Shown here piece after piece: positions 42,437 through 51,658 of a stretch of DNA of 61,348 nucleotides. The notes beneath the pieces are model-generated. The model had not been told where the DNA came from, did no database searches, and saw nothing but the letters and a program-made list of their open reading frames with translations. Source of the stretch: an uncultured Lachnospiraceae bacterium (lineage in GTDB: Bacteria; Bacillota; Clostridia; Lachnospirales; Lachnospiraceae); contig CAJURQ010000017.1 of NCBI GenBank assembly GCA_910588955.1, positions 7,952-69,299 of the forward strand, read 5' to 3'. Each line of letters begins with the position of its first letter. Position 1 is the first letter of the stretch. Made by a program: the position numbers and the translations under genes.

Positions 42437-43834
42437 TTATATTTTGTTAAACGGCTCCTTATAGCACGCCACGCTCCCCAGCTCCTCCTCGATCCGTAAA
42501 AGCTGGTTATACTTCGCCACCCTGTCACTCCTGCAGGGCGCACCCGTCTTGATCTGCCCGGCGTTCACCGCAACCGCCAAATCCGCGATAAACGTATCCT
42601 CCGTCTCGCCGGAACGGTGGGAAATCACCGCCTTATAGCCATTTTTCTGCGCCATCTCTATTGCGTCCATCGCCTCGCTGACCGTGCCGATCTGGTTCAC
42701 CTTCACCAGAATCGCGTTTGCCACCTGCAGCTTGATACCCGCATCAAGACGCTTGGTATTTGTGACAAACAGATCGTCGCCCACAAGCTGAATCTTCTCT
42801 CCCAGCTTTTTCGTCATCATCTGCCAGCCGTCCCAGTCGTCCTCCGCCAGCCCGTCCTCGATCGAGATGATGGGATAACGCTGTACCAGTTCCTCATAAT
42901 AAGCCACCATCTCCTCGGTGCTCCTCATAATCTCGGGAATCTCCCCGCAGTCCGGCGTCTGGCAGCCCGCCTCATAGCACGACGACACAAAAGAACCTTC
43001 CGTCTCCTGCCTGTGCTGCTTTAACTCCGTCTCGCCCGGAAAATGGTACACGCCGTCCGCCTCATTATAAAGCTCAGACGCCGCCACGTCCAGCGCTATT
43101 TTAATGTCCTGTCCCGGCGTGTAGCCCGCCGCCTTGATGGATTCCACGATCAGGTCAAGCACCGCAAAGGCATCCGGCAGAGACGGCGCGAATCCTCCCT
43201 CGTCGCCGACACCCGTGGAAAGCCCCCTGTCGTTACATATTTTCTTTAAGTTGTGATAGATTTCCGCACAGATGCGAAGCCCGTCCGCAAAGCTCTCCGC
43301 CTGCACGGGCATAATCATAAACTCCTGAAAATCCACGGTGTTGTCGGCGTGTTTGCCCCCGTTTAAAATGTTCATCATCGGCACCGGCAAGAGTCTCGTA
43401 TACGCGCCGCCCAGATACCGGTAAAGGGGAATCCCCAGCGCCGCCGCGCCCGCTCTGGCACATGCCATGGAAACGCCTAGCGTGGCGTTTGCCCCCAGAT
43501 TGCTCTTGTTGTCCGTGCCGTCCTGTTCAATCAACACGCGGTCGACCAGCCCCTGATCAAAGGCATCCATGCCAAGAAGCGCCTCCCTGATCTTCGTATT
43601 CACATTATTGACCGCCTTGGTCGTTCCAAGACCGAAGTACACTGTCTCCCCGTCTCGAAGCTCCACCGCCTCAAACCGCCCGGTGCTGGCGCCGCTCGGC
43701 ACAGCCGCCCGCCCCTTGTACTGGCAGCCGCCCACCTCCTTCTCCACGGTCACCTCCGCCTCCACGGTGGGATTGCCGCGGGAATCCAATATCTGCCTTG
43801 CATGTACATCCACAATCCTCAGTTTGCTGCCCAT
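42437..43834 (-). CDS. eno: Enolase with a cysteine-bearing insertion
   Basis: Glycolytic enzyme turning 2-phosphoglycerate into phosphoenolpyruvate. Active-site stretches are present: GASTGRFEAVELRD, GDEGGFAPSL, SIEDGLAEDDWDGW, GDDLFVTN, and SHRSGETEDTFIADLAVA. From the ATG at 43834 (AGGAGG seven bases before) it has 465 residues, about 30 more than usual. The extra part is residues about 269-303, between the HFPGE and RSTEEMV segments, and contains C-x4-C-x4-C (CYEAGCQTPDC). The surrounding sequence is normal, so it is an in-frame insertion. Confidence 0.96.
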   Translation of the reverse strand: MGSKLRIVDVHARQILDSRGNPTVEAEVTVEKEVGGCQYKGRAAVPSGASTGRFEAVELRDGETVYFGLGTTKAVNNVNTKIREALLGMDAFDQGLVDRVLIEQDGTDNKSNLGANATLGVSMACARAGAAALGIPLYRYLGGAYTRLLPVPMMNILNGGKHADNTVDFQEFMIMPVQAESFADGLRICAEIYHNLKKICNDRGLSTGVGDEGGFAPSLPDAFAVLDLIVESIKAAGYTPGQDIKIALDVAASELYNEADGVYHFPGETELKQHRQETEGSFVSSCYEAGCQTPDCGEIPEIMRSTEEMVAYYEELVQRYPIISIEDGLAEDDWDGWQMMTKKLGEKIQLVGDDLFVTNTKRLDAGIKLQVANAILVKVNQIGTVSEAMDAIEMAQKNGYKAVISHRSGETEDTFIADLAVAVNAGQIKTGAPCRSDRVAKYNQLLRIEEELGSVACYKEPFNKI

Positions 43835-43906
43835 ATAAAAACCTCCTCTGCGCACTTTTTATATCTAGTATGCGCAAAGGAGGGTTGAATCATGTATTCT
43901 ACTTAT

Positions 43907-44995
43907 TTACTTTGCCGCCGTAATCGTGAGCGCGTGCATATACGCGTCGTCCCCTCTGGAACAGGTCACGGAAATTTTCTTCCCCTTCACCAGAACCTTA
44001 CAGCCGACGGGAGCGGAAACCTTGTCCATCTTTAACTCCATCTCGCCCGCGGAAGTATCCAGTAAAAGAATGTTTTCCGTGGACTTTTCCTTCACCGTGC
44101 CGATCACCGTAGACTGTGACGAAGTGTCCACGGAAGCCGAGGAACTGTCCTTCACACCCACCAGAGACGCCGCATGAAGAAAATTATCCGAACCTCTGAA
44201 ATAAGTAACCATCATCTTATTGTCCGGCGTCATCACCATACCCTTAGAGGTGTCTGTGCTGCTGTCAATCTTAAAAGTAAAAGTCCCCTCAGAGGTTGCC
44301 AGATAAAGCGTTGACTCCTCCGAATCAGCCTTCACCGTTCCCGTCACGGATCTCGTCTCGCCCGTCGGATTCACCACCGCCTCCTGACTGTATGTCTGGG
44401 ATGCCGCAGCCGTCTGGGACGCGTCCACGGTGGGCGCAGCCGCCACATCCGCAATGCTAATGGCGTGCATGTAAGCGTCCTCACCTCTCGCACAGCTCAC
44501 CACATACTTCCCGGACACCACCAAAACAGAGCAGTTGCTCAGATCCGTGTTCTTGTCGATCTTTAACTCCATCTCGCCCTGCGCCGTATCTAAGTGCAGA
44601 ACCTCCTCCGTGGTCCGCGAATTTACCGTTCCGACCACGTTGGAAACCTTTGAAGTATCTAAGTTAACGCTGGGGCTCTCCCCGTTCTCCGAGATCGCAA
44701 CCGCGTGGAGATAGCCGTCGCTTCCGTGAGAAACCGACACACTGATCTTCTTGTCCGGCAGAAGCATCTTACAGTTGCCGGTGCTGGTGCTCCCGTCAAT
44801 CTTGATCTCCATCCTGCCGTCCGAAGTGTCCAAATACAACAGCTTGGCGGTAGTCCCTTCCATAACCTTGCCCTGTACCGTGGCAATCACTTCCTCCGCC
44901 TGCACCTCCAGCCCCGTCGCCGCAGGAACAAACAGCAGACCGCACGCGGCGAAAACCGTCATACAAAATTTTGCCGCTCTTTTGTATTTTTTCAT
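43907..44995 (-). CDS. Secreted four-repeat protein, unknown function
   Basis: A 362-residue protein with a signal peptide (KKYKRAAKFCMTVFAACGLLFVPAATGLEVQA, about 1-33, shown here in part) and four repeats of about 68 residues. Each repeat has the pattern GTV-x-LYLDTS-G-x-ME(L/F)KID-x-C-x-V-GKK-x-V-x-RG-DAYMHA, with a conserved cysteine in three of the four. A Ser/Thr-rich linker separates repeats two and three. I do not recognise the fold; it looks like a small beta-barrel repeat, perhaps an envelope protein. It is monocistronic or followed by eno 72 bases downstream. Confidence 0.8.
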   Translation of the reverse strand: MKKYKRAAKFCMTVFAACGLLFVPAATGLEVQAEEVIATVQGKVMEGTTAKLLYLDTSDGRMEIKIDGSTSTGNCKMLLPDKKISVSVSHGSDGYLHAVAISENGESPSVNLDTSKVSNVVGTVNSRTTEEVLHLDTAQGEMELKIDKNTDLSNCSVLVVSGKYVVSCARGEDAYMHAISIADVAAAPTVDASQTAAASQTYSQEAVVNPTGETRSVTGTVKADSEESTLYLATSEGTFTFKIDSSTDTSKGMVMTPDNKMMVTYFRGSDNFLHAASLVGVKDSSSASVDTSSQSTVIGTVKEKSTENILLLDTSAGEMELKMDKVSAPVGCKVLVKGKKISVTCSRGDDAYMHALTITAAK

Positions 44996-45116
44996 GCTTA
45001 CTCCTCCATCCTATGTCGCACAAGATTACCATAATAAATACTTATGTAAATCTATCATACAACATTTCCGGCGAAAAAAGCAAGCGTCTTTTGACATATT
45101 ATTCTTTGTTACACAA

Positions 45117-45336
45117 ATAATTGCGAAACTCACCACAACATTGTGCCTATTGAGCGAATAGCATAATCAAAAGCAGCCCCTTGGAAAGTGTTTAAATCCT
45201 TCGGATTAAAAACGTTGGTACTTGACGAGGTATTTTCGAGTCTAGTACCGTTACGTTTGGAACGGAACGCAGGCGCGTCTGCGTTGATTATACTATTTGC
45301 TCAATTTCAACACACAAGAAGGAGTTTCGCAATTAT
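45117..45336. repeat. Long palindromic element P3 (220 bp)
   Basis: Perfect 15-bp ends ATAATTGCGAAACTC (45117-45131) and GAGTTTCGCAATTAT (45322-45336). Its core (45208-45265) is the inverted copy of the P1 core, with 24 identical bases at 45243-45266. It also carries a TTTAAATCC/GGATTAAA hairpin that P1 lacks. It lies between the secreted repeat protein and the ABC permease and has no coding frame. Confidence 0.8.
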
Positions 45337-45348
45337 CTTTTTATATCC

Positions 45349-46686
45349 TCACTCATTCCGTATCGCCGCCAGCGGACTCAACCGCATCGCCCTCCTCGCC
45401 GGGAAAAACCCGGCAACCATGCCTACCATCACCGCAAAAACAAGCGACAGAAGCACAAGCCAGATCGGAATATAGGAAATGCCGCCTGAAGTTGCCATAT
45501 ATTCGTTGGCGCCCGCCGCTACCTTATTGATCACCACGGATAGGATAAAGCTCAAAACCAATCCGATCACGCCTCCGATAAAACCGATAAACCCTGCCTC
45601 CATCAGAAAAAGACTGCGGATGTTTCTCAGATCGCAGCCAAGCACCTTCATCACGCCGATCTCCTTCGTCCGTTCGTAGATGGACATCATCATGGTGTTG
45701 GTGATGCCAATCGCTGCCACAAACAGGGACACCGCGCCAATACCGCCGAGCACCGCCTGAATATAGCCCATAGTCTTCTGCTCGGACTCCACCCACTCTG
45801 CCTGACTGTAAGCGTCATATCCCATATCCGTCAACGATTTCTGCAACGCAACAACATTGTCCATGCTGTCCACGTTCACCAGAAGCTGGTTGTAAAAAAT
45901 TTCCTTGTAAGGCTTACCCGTCTTCGTCTGCGGCTGCCCCGGAATCACCTTATTCTTAAAGATTTTTTTCAGTTCATGCATGAGCTGATCAATATCGCAA
46001 AAAGTATACCAGCCGTACTGCGACCACTGATCTTCCCCGGGCGTCGCCTCCACACCGCATGTCTCGATCAGATATTTCTTCGGCGGCGGCTTTGTCTGCC
46101 CGTTCTCATCCGGAGAACCCGACCCATAATAAGCGTCCATATCAAAAATTACAAAAATCGGATCATTCATCAGATCAATATCCGGCGGTCCTCCCATGCC
46201 ATTCCCTTTTGGATTATAAAAATTTTGTAAGACTTCACAGCCATAGAAAAAAGTCAGTTTCTCATCGTTTCCCGGAAGCTGTCCCTCTCCCACCTCGATA
46301 TTGATATCCTCAAAATATTCCTTCGGCAGCCCTTGCAGCTGCAGATACCCCTCATAACTCCCATACTTGGCAAGCGCACTGGTTCGCAGCATCGGATACA
46401 CCGACTCCACATGCTCCATTGTCAAAATCTCGTCGATTAACTTCTGATCCAGACGCTTCACCTCCTCCGAAGAAGAGTCGTTCCATGGCTCGTTTACCGT
46501 CACCTGCGTCAGGCTCCCGTAAGACTCGTACTGCGCCATCAGGGAACGGCTTAATCCCAGACCAAGAGACACCATGACCACAATAGAGGCGACGCCGATC
46601 ACCACACCAAGCACCGTCAGAATCGTTCTCACTTTTCTTTTCCAGAGATTACTGCTACTCATCCGCAGCAAATCAAGAAACTTCAT
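45349..46686 (-). CDS. MacB/FtsX-type ABC permease
   Basis: A 445-residue permease with the MacB layout: one N-terminal membrane helix (LTVLGVVIGVASIVVMVSLGLG), a large extracellular domain (about 45-305), then three C-terminal helices containing the FtsX domain (YERTKEIGVMKVLGCDLRNI). The start is the ATG at 46686 (GGAGG five bases before). It is last in the ATPase-CARDB-permease operon, so it probably mediates export or extracellular mechanotransmission rather than uptake. Confidence 0.92.
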   Translation of the reverse strand: MKFLDLLRMSSSNLWKRKVRTILTVLGVVIGVASIVVMVSLGLGLSRSLMAQYESYGSLTQVTVNEPWNDSSSEEVKRLDQKLIDEILTMEHVESVYPMLRTSALAKYGSYEGYLQLQGLPKEYFEDINIEVGEGQLPGNDEKLTFFYGCEVLQNFYNPKGNGMGGPPDIDLMNDPIFVIFDMDAYYGSGSPDENGQTKPPPKKYLIETCGVEATPGEDQWSQYGWYTFCDIDQLMHELKKIFKNKVIPGQPQTKTGKPYKEIFYNQLLVNVDSMDNVVALQKSLTDMGYDAYSQAEWVESEQKTMGYIQAVLGGIGAVSLFVAAIGITNTMMMSIYERTKEIGVMKVLGCDLRNIRSLFLMEAGFIGFIGGVIGLVLSFILSVVINKVAAGANEYMATSGGISYIPIWLVLLSLVFAVMVGMVAGFFPARRAMRLSPLAAIRNE

Positions 46687-46714
46687 CCAAACCTCCACGC
46701 CACATCAAAACTGC

Positions 46715-48550
46715 CTATTGAAACAAATCCTTCTCCAGATCAGCCAGTTCCTGCGCCTCCATAAGAGCCGCCTTTTTCTTTTTGCGAAGCTTGAGGAATA
46801 CGCCAAGCCCTGCCGCCGCCAGAACGACCACGCCTGAGACGCTGCCTACGATTATCCCCGTCTTGGGCTTTCCGCCTTCCCCGTCTTCCGGCATCATGCC
46901 GTCACCCATCATATCGCCGCCCATCATCATATCGTCCATCATAGGCTCGCTCACAAAGAGGGTGATCTCCTTCTCCGACGTGGTCACATTACCCGCGTCA
47001 TCCTCATAGGAGATTTCCAATTTCACAATTCCGTCGTCCATAGTCGGCGCTGCGCCAGTCAGCATCACGTCCACATTACCCGTATTGCCGGACTGGAGAT
47101 TGCCCACAAAAGCTGACGCCTCCGCGATGGAGTCCGCGATAAATTTCACCTGCACGTTATAGAGGGTCGTCTTTCCCGTGTTGTAAATACTAAACATCAC
47201 GTTGGACTGGGAACCCACCTCGATATTATCGGGCACCACCTCTGGGATGCTCGTGTCAAAACGGCTCTCCTGCGATATCGGAATCGACACGCTCGCCTTG
47301 TCTGTCAGGTCAAAGACCGTCGCCGCGTCATACTTCATGTTCACATCAAGCACATAAGGCTTCTGCGCCAGATCCGCCTTCGCCGTCATCTCGATCTCGA
47401 TATCCGCCGAGGTGTCCGGGGCGATCTTCTCCATATAGACTGAGCTTGATCCCGACGTGGGCAGAAAGGCGGAGTACGTGTTCGTCTTATCCTCGCCCTC
47501 CTGTGCCGCCTGCATATCAAAAAGCACGTTGGTCACCGTCGTATCTTTGGAAGTATTTTTCACATGGATCACCAGCGTAAAGGTCTCCCCCGCAAAAACC
47601 TTTTCCGGGTTCGTCTCAAAGCCCGTCACCACGATACGGGGCTTGGATCCGGACGCCTCCTGCCCGTTGCCGCCGATAATGCCGCTGCCCGGCTTGCCGA
47701 TGGTCTTTACAAACACCGTAAGCTCCGCCGGCTCCTCGCTGCGAATGCCCGCCTTGGTGTAGGATATCTTAAATTTCAGGGGATAATACCCCGTCATCAC
47801 ATCGCCTCTCGTCTTAAAATGGAAAGTAAACTCCCTGCGGTTCGCCATCGCCGCATCTTTGGTCTGACAGCCGGGAATATAAGGCTCCGTCTGGAGATAG
47901 TTGGTCGCGTCCGGCTCAAAAGGCCACTCCGTCACAAGCGTGGAAATCACAGGCTCCACGATCAGATCGTTTAACTCCTCCGTGCCGAAATTGACGATCG
48001 GCAGCACAATGGAAACGCCCTGTCCGTAGCTCACAACAGGCGTCTGCCAGTTGTCCGCCACCTGTATAAATTCGCTGGTAGTCTGGGTCACCTTCGCCAC
48101 CGCCGCGGACTCCATGTTACCTTTCACGGAAGACACATAAGACCACAACTCCGTCAGGGACATCTCCGTGTTAGCAATGTAGTAGACCGCGCTGTCAAAA
48201 AGCTTGTGCAGCCCTTCCATCACCTTCTCGTCCAGATGGTAGCGCACCTCCAGACTCTGCATGTAGTAGAGCAGATCCTCGTCGGCGTCAAAGCGGTCGT
48301 CGTCCGTGATCACCCGGTCAGAAGAACGGTTAATGTAGGTAACATCATCCTCCTTATTCTCTTCTTTCTTATCATCCGACTTATTATTCGACGATGATGT
48401 ATTCCCGCTGACGTTTTCCTCCGCATGCACTACCGACACACCGTCCCACGCTCCCGCCTGCCCAAACACGGTCAATGCAAAAAGCAGACCTGCCAGTCCG
48501 CCTGCCAAACGCTTTACTGCTTTCCCTCGGTTTCCCATTTTACTTCCCAT
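46715..48550 (-). CDS. CARDB-type surface protein of ABC module
   Basis: A secreted, C-terminally anchored protein (about 611 residues) with signal peptide (GGLAGLLFALTVFGQAGAW), several CARDB/COG1361-like beta domains (VTGFETNPEKVFAGETFTLVIHVKN; SVMFSIYNTGKTTLYNVQVKF), a Met/Gly-rich acidic segment near the end, and one membrane helix (GIIVGSVSGVVVLAAAGLGVFL) with a basic tail. The start is uncertain: ATG at 48550 or 48538 are plausible; the frame is open to 48610. It lies between the ATPase and the permease, so it is likely the extracellular partner of the transporter. Confidence 0.85.
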   Translation of the reverse strand: MGSKMGNRGKAVKRLAGGLAGLLFALTVFGQAGAWDGVSVVHAEENVSGNTSSSNNKSDDKKEENKEDDVTYINRSSDRVITDDDRFDADEDLLYYMQSLEVRYHLDEKVMEGLHKLFDSAVYYIANTEMSLTELWSYVSSVKGNMESAAVAKVTQTTSEFIQVADNWQTPVVSYGQGVSIVLPIVNFGTEELNDLIVEPVISTLVTEWPFEPDATNYLQTEPYIPGCQTKDAAMANRREFTFHFKTRGDVMTGYYPLKFKISYTKAGIRSEEPAELTVFVKTIGKPGSGIIGGNGQEASGSKPRIVVTGFETNPEKVFAGETFTLVIHVKNTSKDTTVTNVLFDMQAAQEGEDKTNTYSAFLPTSGSSSVYMEKIAPDTSADIEIEMTAKADLAQKPYVLDVNMKYDAATVFDLTDKASVSIPISQESRFDTSIPEVVPDNIEVGSQSNVMFSIYNTGKTTLYNVQVKFIADSIAEASAFVGNLQSGNTGNVDVMLTGAAPTMDDGIVKLEISYEDDAGNVTTSEKEITLFVSEPMMDDMMMGGDMMGDGMMPEDGEGGKPKTGIIVGSVSGVVVLAAAGLGVFLKLRKKKKAALMEAQELADLEKDLFQ

Positions 48551-48643
48551 CTTTCCTACCCTTCCGATTTTCAAACTGTTACAGCCCACGCCACGCAAAA
48601 TTGCCATCACATCACGATCGTTTCATATGAATGCCGACATCCT

Positions 48644-49387
48644 TTACGTCTGCGCCGCAATCTCCTCTGGCATATCCTCTCCGCTTCTCTCATCAATCTC
48701 CAGAATCTTTCCATCCCGGATCCGGATCACGATATCCGCAAAACCCGCCAGATAATTGTCATGGGTCACCATCACCAGCGTCTGGTTTTTCTCCCGCACA
48801 ACCCGCTTCATCAGATTCATGACTTCAACGGAGGTGTTGGAGTCAAGGTTACCCGTCGGTTCGTCCGCAAAGATGATCTCCGGCTCCACCACAAGCGCCC
48901 TCGCCACCCCGACACGCTGCTGCTGTCCGCCGGACATCTGGTTCGGGCGGTGTCTCTTATGCTTGGTCAGCCCTACCAGATCGAGCATCTCCTCCGCCTT
49001 TTTGTTCCTGCTCTTCTTATCCATGCCTTGAAAAGTCAGGGGCAGCGCAACATTCTCTATGGCGTTCATTGTGCCCATCAGATTAAAAGACTGGAAGATA
49101 AAGCCGATGTGCTCCCTGCGGAATGCCACAAGCTGGTTTTCCGTCTTTTTCTCCATGTGCTCCCCTGCGATCACGATCTCGCCCTTGGTCGGTTTTTCCA
49201 GTCCCGCCAGCATATTGAGCAGCGTGGACTTGCCGGAGCCGGAGGCGCCCACGATCGAGCAGAAGCACCCCCGTCTGATGGAGAAGCTGACGCCGTTTAG
49301 AGCGCGCACCCTCTCCTCCCCGACACGGTATATCTTATATAAATCTTTTACCTGAATCACAGGTTCATCCCACCTGTTATCGCCCAC
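48644..49387 (-). CDS. ABC ATPase, MacB/LolD type
   Basis: A 247-residue ATPase with Walker A GASGSGKST, Q-loop FQSFN, signature MSGGQQQRVGVARAL, Walker B IIFADEPTGNLD and switch H in VMVTHD. The sequence is of the MacB/LolD export family, matching the FtsX-type permease downstream. Confidence 0.95.
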   Translation of the reverse strand: MGDNRWDEPVIQVKDLYKIYRVGEERVRALNGVSFSIRRGCFCSIVGASGSGKSTLLNMLAGLEKPTKGEIVIAGEHMEKKTENQLVAFRREHIGFIFQSFNLMGTMNAIENVALPLTFQGMDKKSRNKKAEEMLDLVGLTKHKRHRPNQMSGGQQQRVGVARALVVEPEIIFADEPTGNLDSNTSVEVMNLMKRVVREKNQTLVMVTHDNYLAGFADIVIRIRDGKILEIDERSGEDMPEEIAAQT

Positions 49388-49427
49388 GTCTGTTTTCCTT
49401 CCAATTATTATTTACTTCCATTGCGCG

Positions 49428-49520
49428 GAGAATGCCCACCCGGGCATTCTCCCACGTGAGACTTAGTGTTTCTCCGCGAAGCAGCCTGTGCTGCGAGCGG
49501 TTAGAAACTCTTCTCACGTT
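49428..49520. other. Intergenic hairpins before MacB-like operon
   Basis: A perfect 10-bp stem with a 4-base loop, GAGAATGCCC (49428-49437) with GGGCATTCTC (49442-49451), is followed by a second longer stem (ACGTGAG...AGTxTTTCT with AGAAACT...CTCACGT, about 49454-49519) tipped by GCAGC/GCTGC. CGCGGAG near 49425 can pair with CTCCGCG near 49472 instead, so two alternative folds exist. There is no clear T run. Confidence 0.6.
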
Positions 49521-49522
49521 GC

Positions 49523-51658
49523 TCACTCTCCGGTATACGCCGTCGCATCAATCACAAATTCCGGCACCTGCTCCGCGTAGAAAGAGTAGGTAAAATAATA
49601 GCTTTCCCTGTCGTAGGGATAAGCCGAATCCCGCTTAAACACGACCTCCACGGAATAGTTGTCGTCCAGATCCTTGTAGCGGCTCCACGGCGCGTCTATC
49701 CAATTGCAGTACAGATGCGGCAGGATCTGCGCGATCTGCTCCTCCTCGTAGAAGATTTCCGAAACTGTAAAATCCGTATAACCGGCATCCCATGTCTCCG
49801 GCACCGCTCTCGCTTCCATTTCATAATCTTCTGTGTTCTCCGGCTCCGCCAGTTCATTGTGGTAGCAGGTCACCGAAACCGACTCAATGTCCGCCGCGTC
49901 AAGCTCCATCGGATAATATGCCTCCAGCTTTTTCAACGCGGAAATCGTGTTTTCAAAACTGTCATACACAAGAAGCTTTCTCTGGATATAATTATTATAA
50001 TCATAGTAAAGAATACCGCAGGGACGGTTGTGCCGCACAAGCGTAAAGTCAAACTGTTCCATATCTTTCAGCCAAGCGTCGCGAAGCCGGCTCGCCTCCT
50101 CCACCGGAATCACCGCATTTGCCGGACCGTTGGTGTAGGAAATCCGGGACACGCCCTCCATGAGATTCTGGTCCGTCATCATCTGGAACACGCCCTCCTG
50201 ATAAGCCTTTGTGGCAAAAATCTGATTGAGAAGCTCCTCCGCCGCCGGATCCTCATAGTCAACCTGTATGCGCCTGTCCTTCTGCCCACCCGACTTTAAA
50301 CGGTACAGAATATGCACGCCGCGTCCGTCTTCCATCTCCTCCGGATCGGTATTTTGCGCAAGCTCCGCCAGCTCCAAAACAGGCGAGACATCCGTCAGAA
50401 ACATATAATCCATTTCATACTTGCTCGTTTCAATATACTGCTGATTCTCGTCCCAATAGCTATCATAGTACCCATCCGCTGAAATTGCAATACTCTCCAC
50501 TTTATTTTGCGCCGGAATATAGCTGTCATACCCGAACAGATCCCATTTAAAGATACAAAATATTGCCAAAATGCCAAGAAGCGCGACACCGCTGGAAACC
50601 AGATGTTTAAACAGGCTTCTGATATCAAAATCGTAAACCACTTCCAAAGCGGTACACAGAATCAGTCCGCCCGCCAGCATACCGGCAACCAACAGCGTCT
50701 CATTCTGATAGGAAGCATCATAGGCAATCCTGCCGGCAAGATACGCACCCGGAATCGCTGCCGCCACCTTGATCACAGGCTCCAAAAAGCGATAGGCAAT
50801 CGCCTTTCCTGCCGTCTCCGACGGGCGTTTTCTGTAGGCGTACCAGCACAGAGCAAAAATCACCGCCGCAATCCCGATCCACTTCGCCACAAGCGGCATG
50901 GCAATCTTTGCCGCTGCCGCGGTATCCGGTGCATTTTTGATCTGCCAGACATTCATGATACAGTCATAGATCGTGGAAAATTTCGGCTCGTCCTTCAGAT
51001 AATATGCCGAGTAGGTCTTGAAGAATATGCCCTTCAGTCCCTCAAACATATCGCTTGCCACAAACTCATACACCGTAAACAGTAAAAACAGAGCGATCGT
51101 CACAAAGCGGTTCCCCGTCAGCATCACCACGAGTATCATCAAGTGATAGAAAACGAGAAAGAAGAAAAAGTGCCAAACAAAGGCAAGCCCCGCCGCGGCA
51201 AACACTTCCCCGTTCACCGCTCTCTGGGACGCCGACAGGATCATGCCCAGAATCAGCCCCGAAAGATTGGCTGTCAGATAAATAATCAGTCCGTTTATGT
51301 AGACCACCGCAAATCTTCTGGCTTTTGAAACCGGAACGCTGTGGTACATGTCCACCTTTCTTCTGTCAAACAGGTAGGAGAACCCCTGCATACCTATGAT
51401 CGCCGCCAGAACAAAGACAAAGGGGTAAATATTGTCGGAAAAGCCGATCGCGTCCTTCGCCGCCTGACACATTGCCTCCTGAAATTCCGTCCGGGTCTTG
51501 TAATACCCCGCCGCCTGATAGCCCCTGATCCGGCTTAAATAGATCATCGTCATACCGCCGTAGGCGAGAAGCTGTGACAGCACAGCCACAATCCAGACCC
51601 AGATCCGCCGTTTATGATTTTCCCTGCTGCTACCCCAGAATGAGTTTTTTGATGTCAT
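49523..51658 (-). CDS. ABC-2 type permease with large soluble domain
   Basis: A 711-residue membrane protein with about eight to ten helices in the N-terminal 380 residues, then a C-terminal extracytoplasmic domain (about 400-711) ending EQVPEFVIDATAYTGE. It matches the permease of YtrB-type ABC systems in Lachnospiraceae. It begins inside the end of the ATPase gene (29-base overlap), so the two are coupled. Substrate unknown; the YtrA class responds to cell-envelope antibiotics. Confidence 0.85.
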   Translation of the reverse strand: MTSKNSFWGSSRENHKRRIWVWIVAVLSQLLAYGGMTMIYLSRIRGYQAAGYYKTRTEFQEAMCQAAKDAIGFSDNIYPFVFVLAAIIGMQGFSYLFDRRKVDMYHSVPVSKARRFAVVYINGLIIYLTANLSGLILGMILSASQRAVNGEVFAAAGLAFVWHFFFFLVFYHLMILVVMLTGNRFVTIALFLLFTVYEFVASDMFEGLKGIFFKTYSAYYLKDEPKFSTIYDCIMNVWQIKNAPDTAAAAKIAMPLVAKWIGIAAVIFALCWYAYRKRPSETAGKAIAYRFLEPVIKVAAAIPGAYLAGRIAYDASYQNETLLVAGMLAGGLILCTALEVVYDFDIRSLFKHLVSSGVALLGILAIFCIFKWDLFGYDSYIPAQNKVESIAISADGYYDSYWDENQQYIETSKYEMDYMFLTDVSPVLELAELAQNTDPEEMEDGRGVHILYRLKSGGQKDRRIQVDYEDPAAEELLNQIFATKAYQEGVFQMMTDQNLMEGVSRISYTNGPANAVIPVEEASRLRDAWLKDMEQFDFTLVRHNRPCGILYYDYNNYIQRKLLVYDSFENTISALKKLEAYYPMELDAADIESVSVTCYHNELAEPENTEDYEMEARAVPETWDAGYTDFTVSEIFYEEEQIAQILPHLYCNWIDAPWSRYKDLDDNYSVEVVFKRDSAYPYDRESYYFTYSFYAEQVPEFVIDATAYTGE

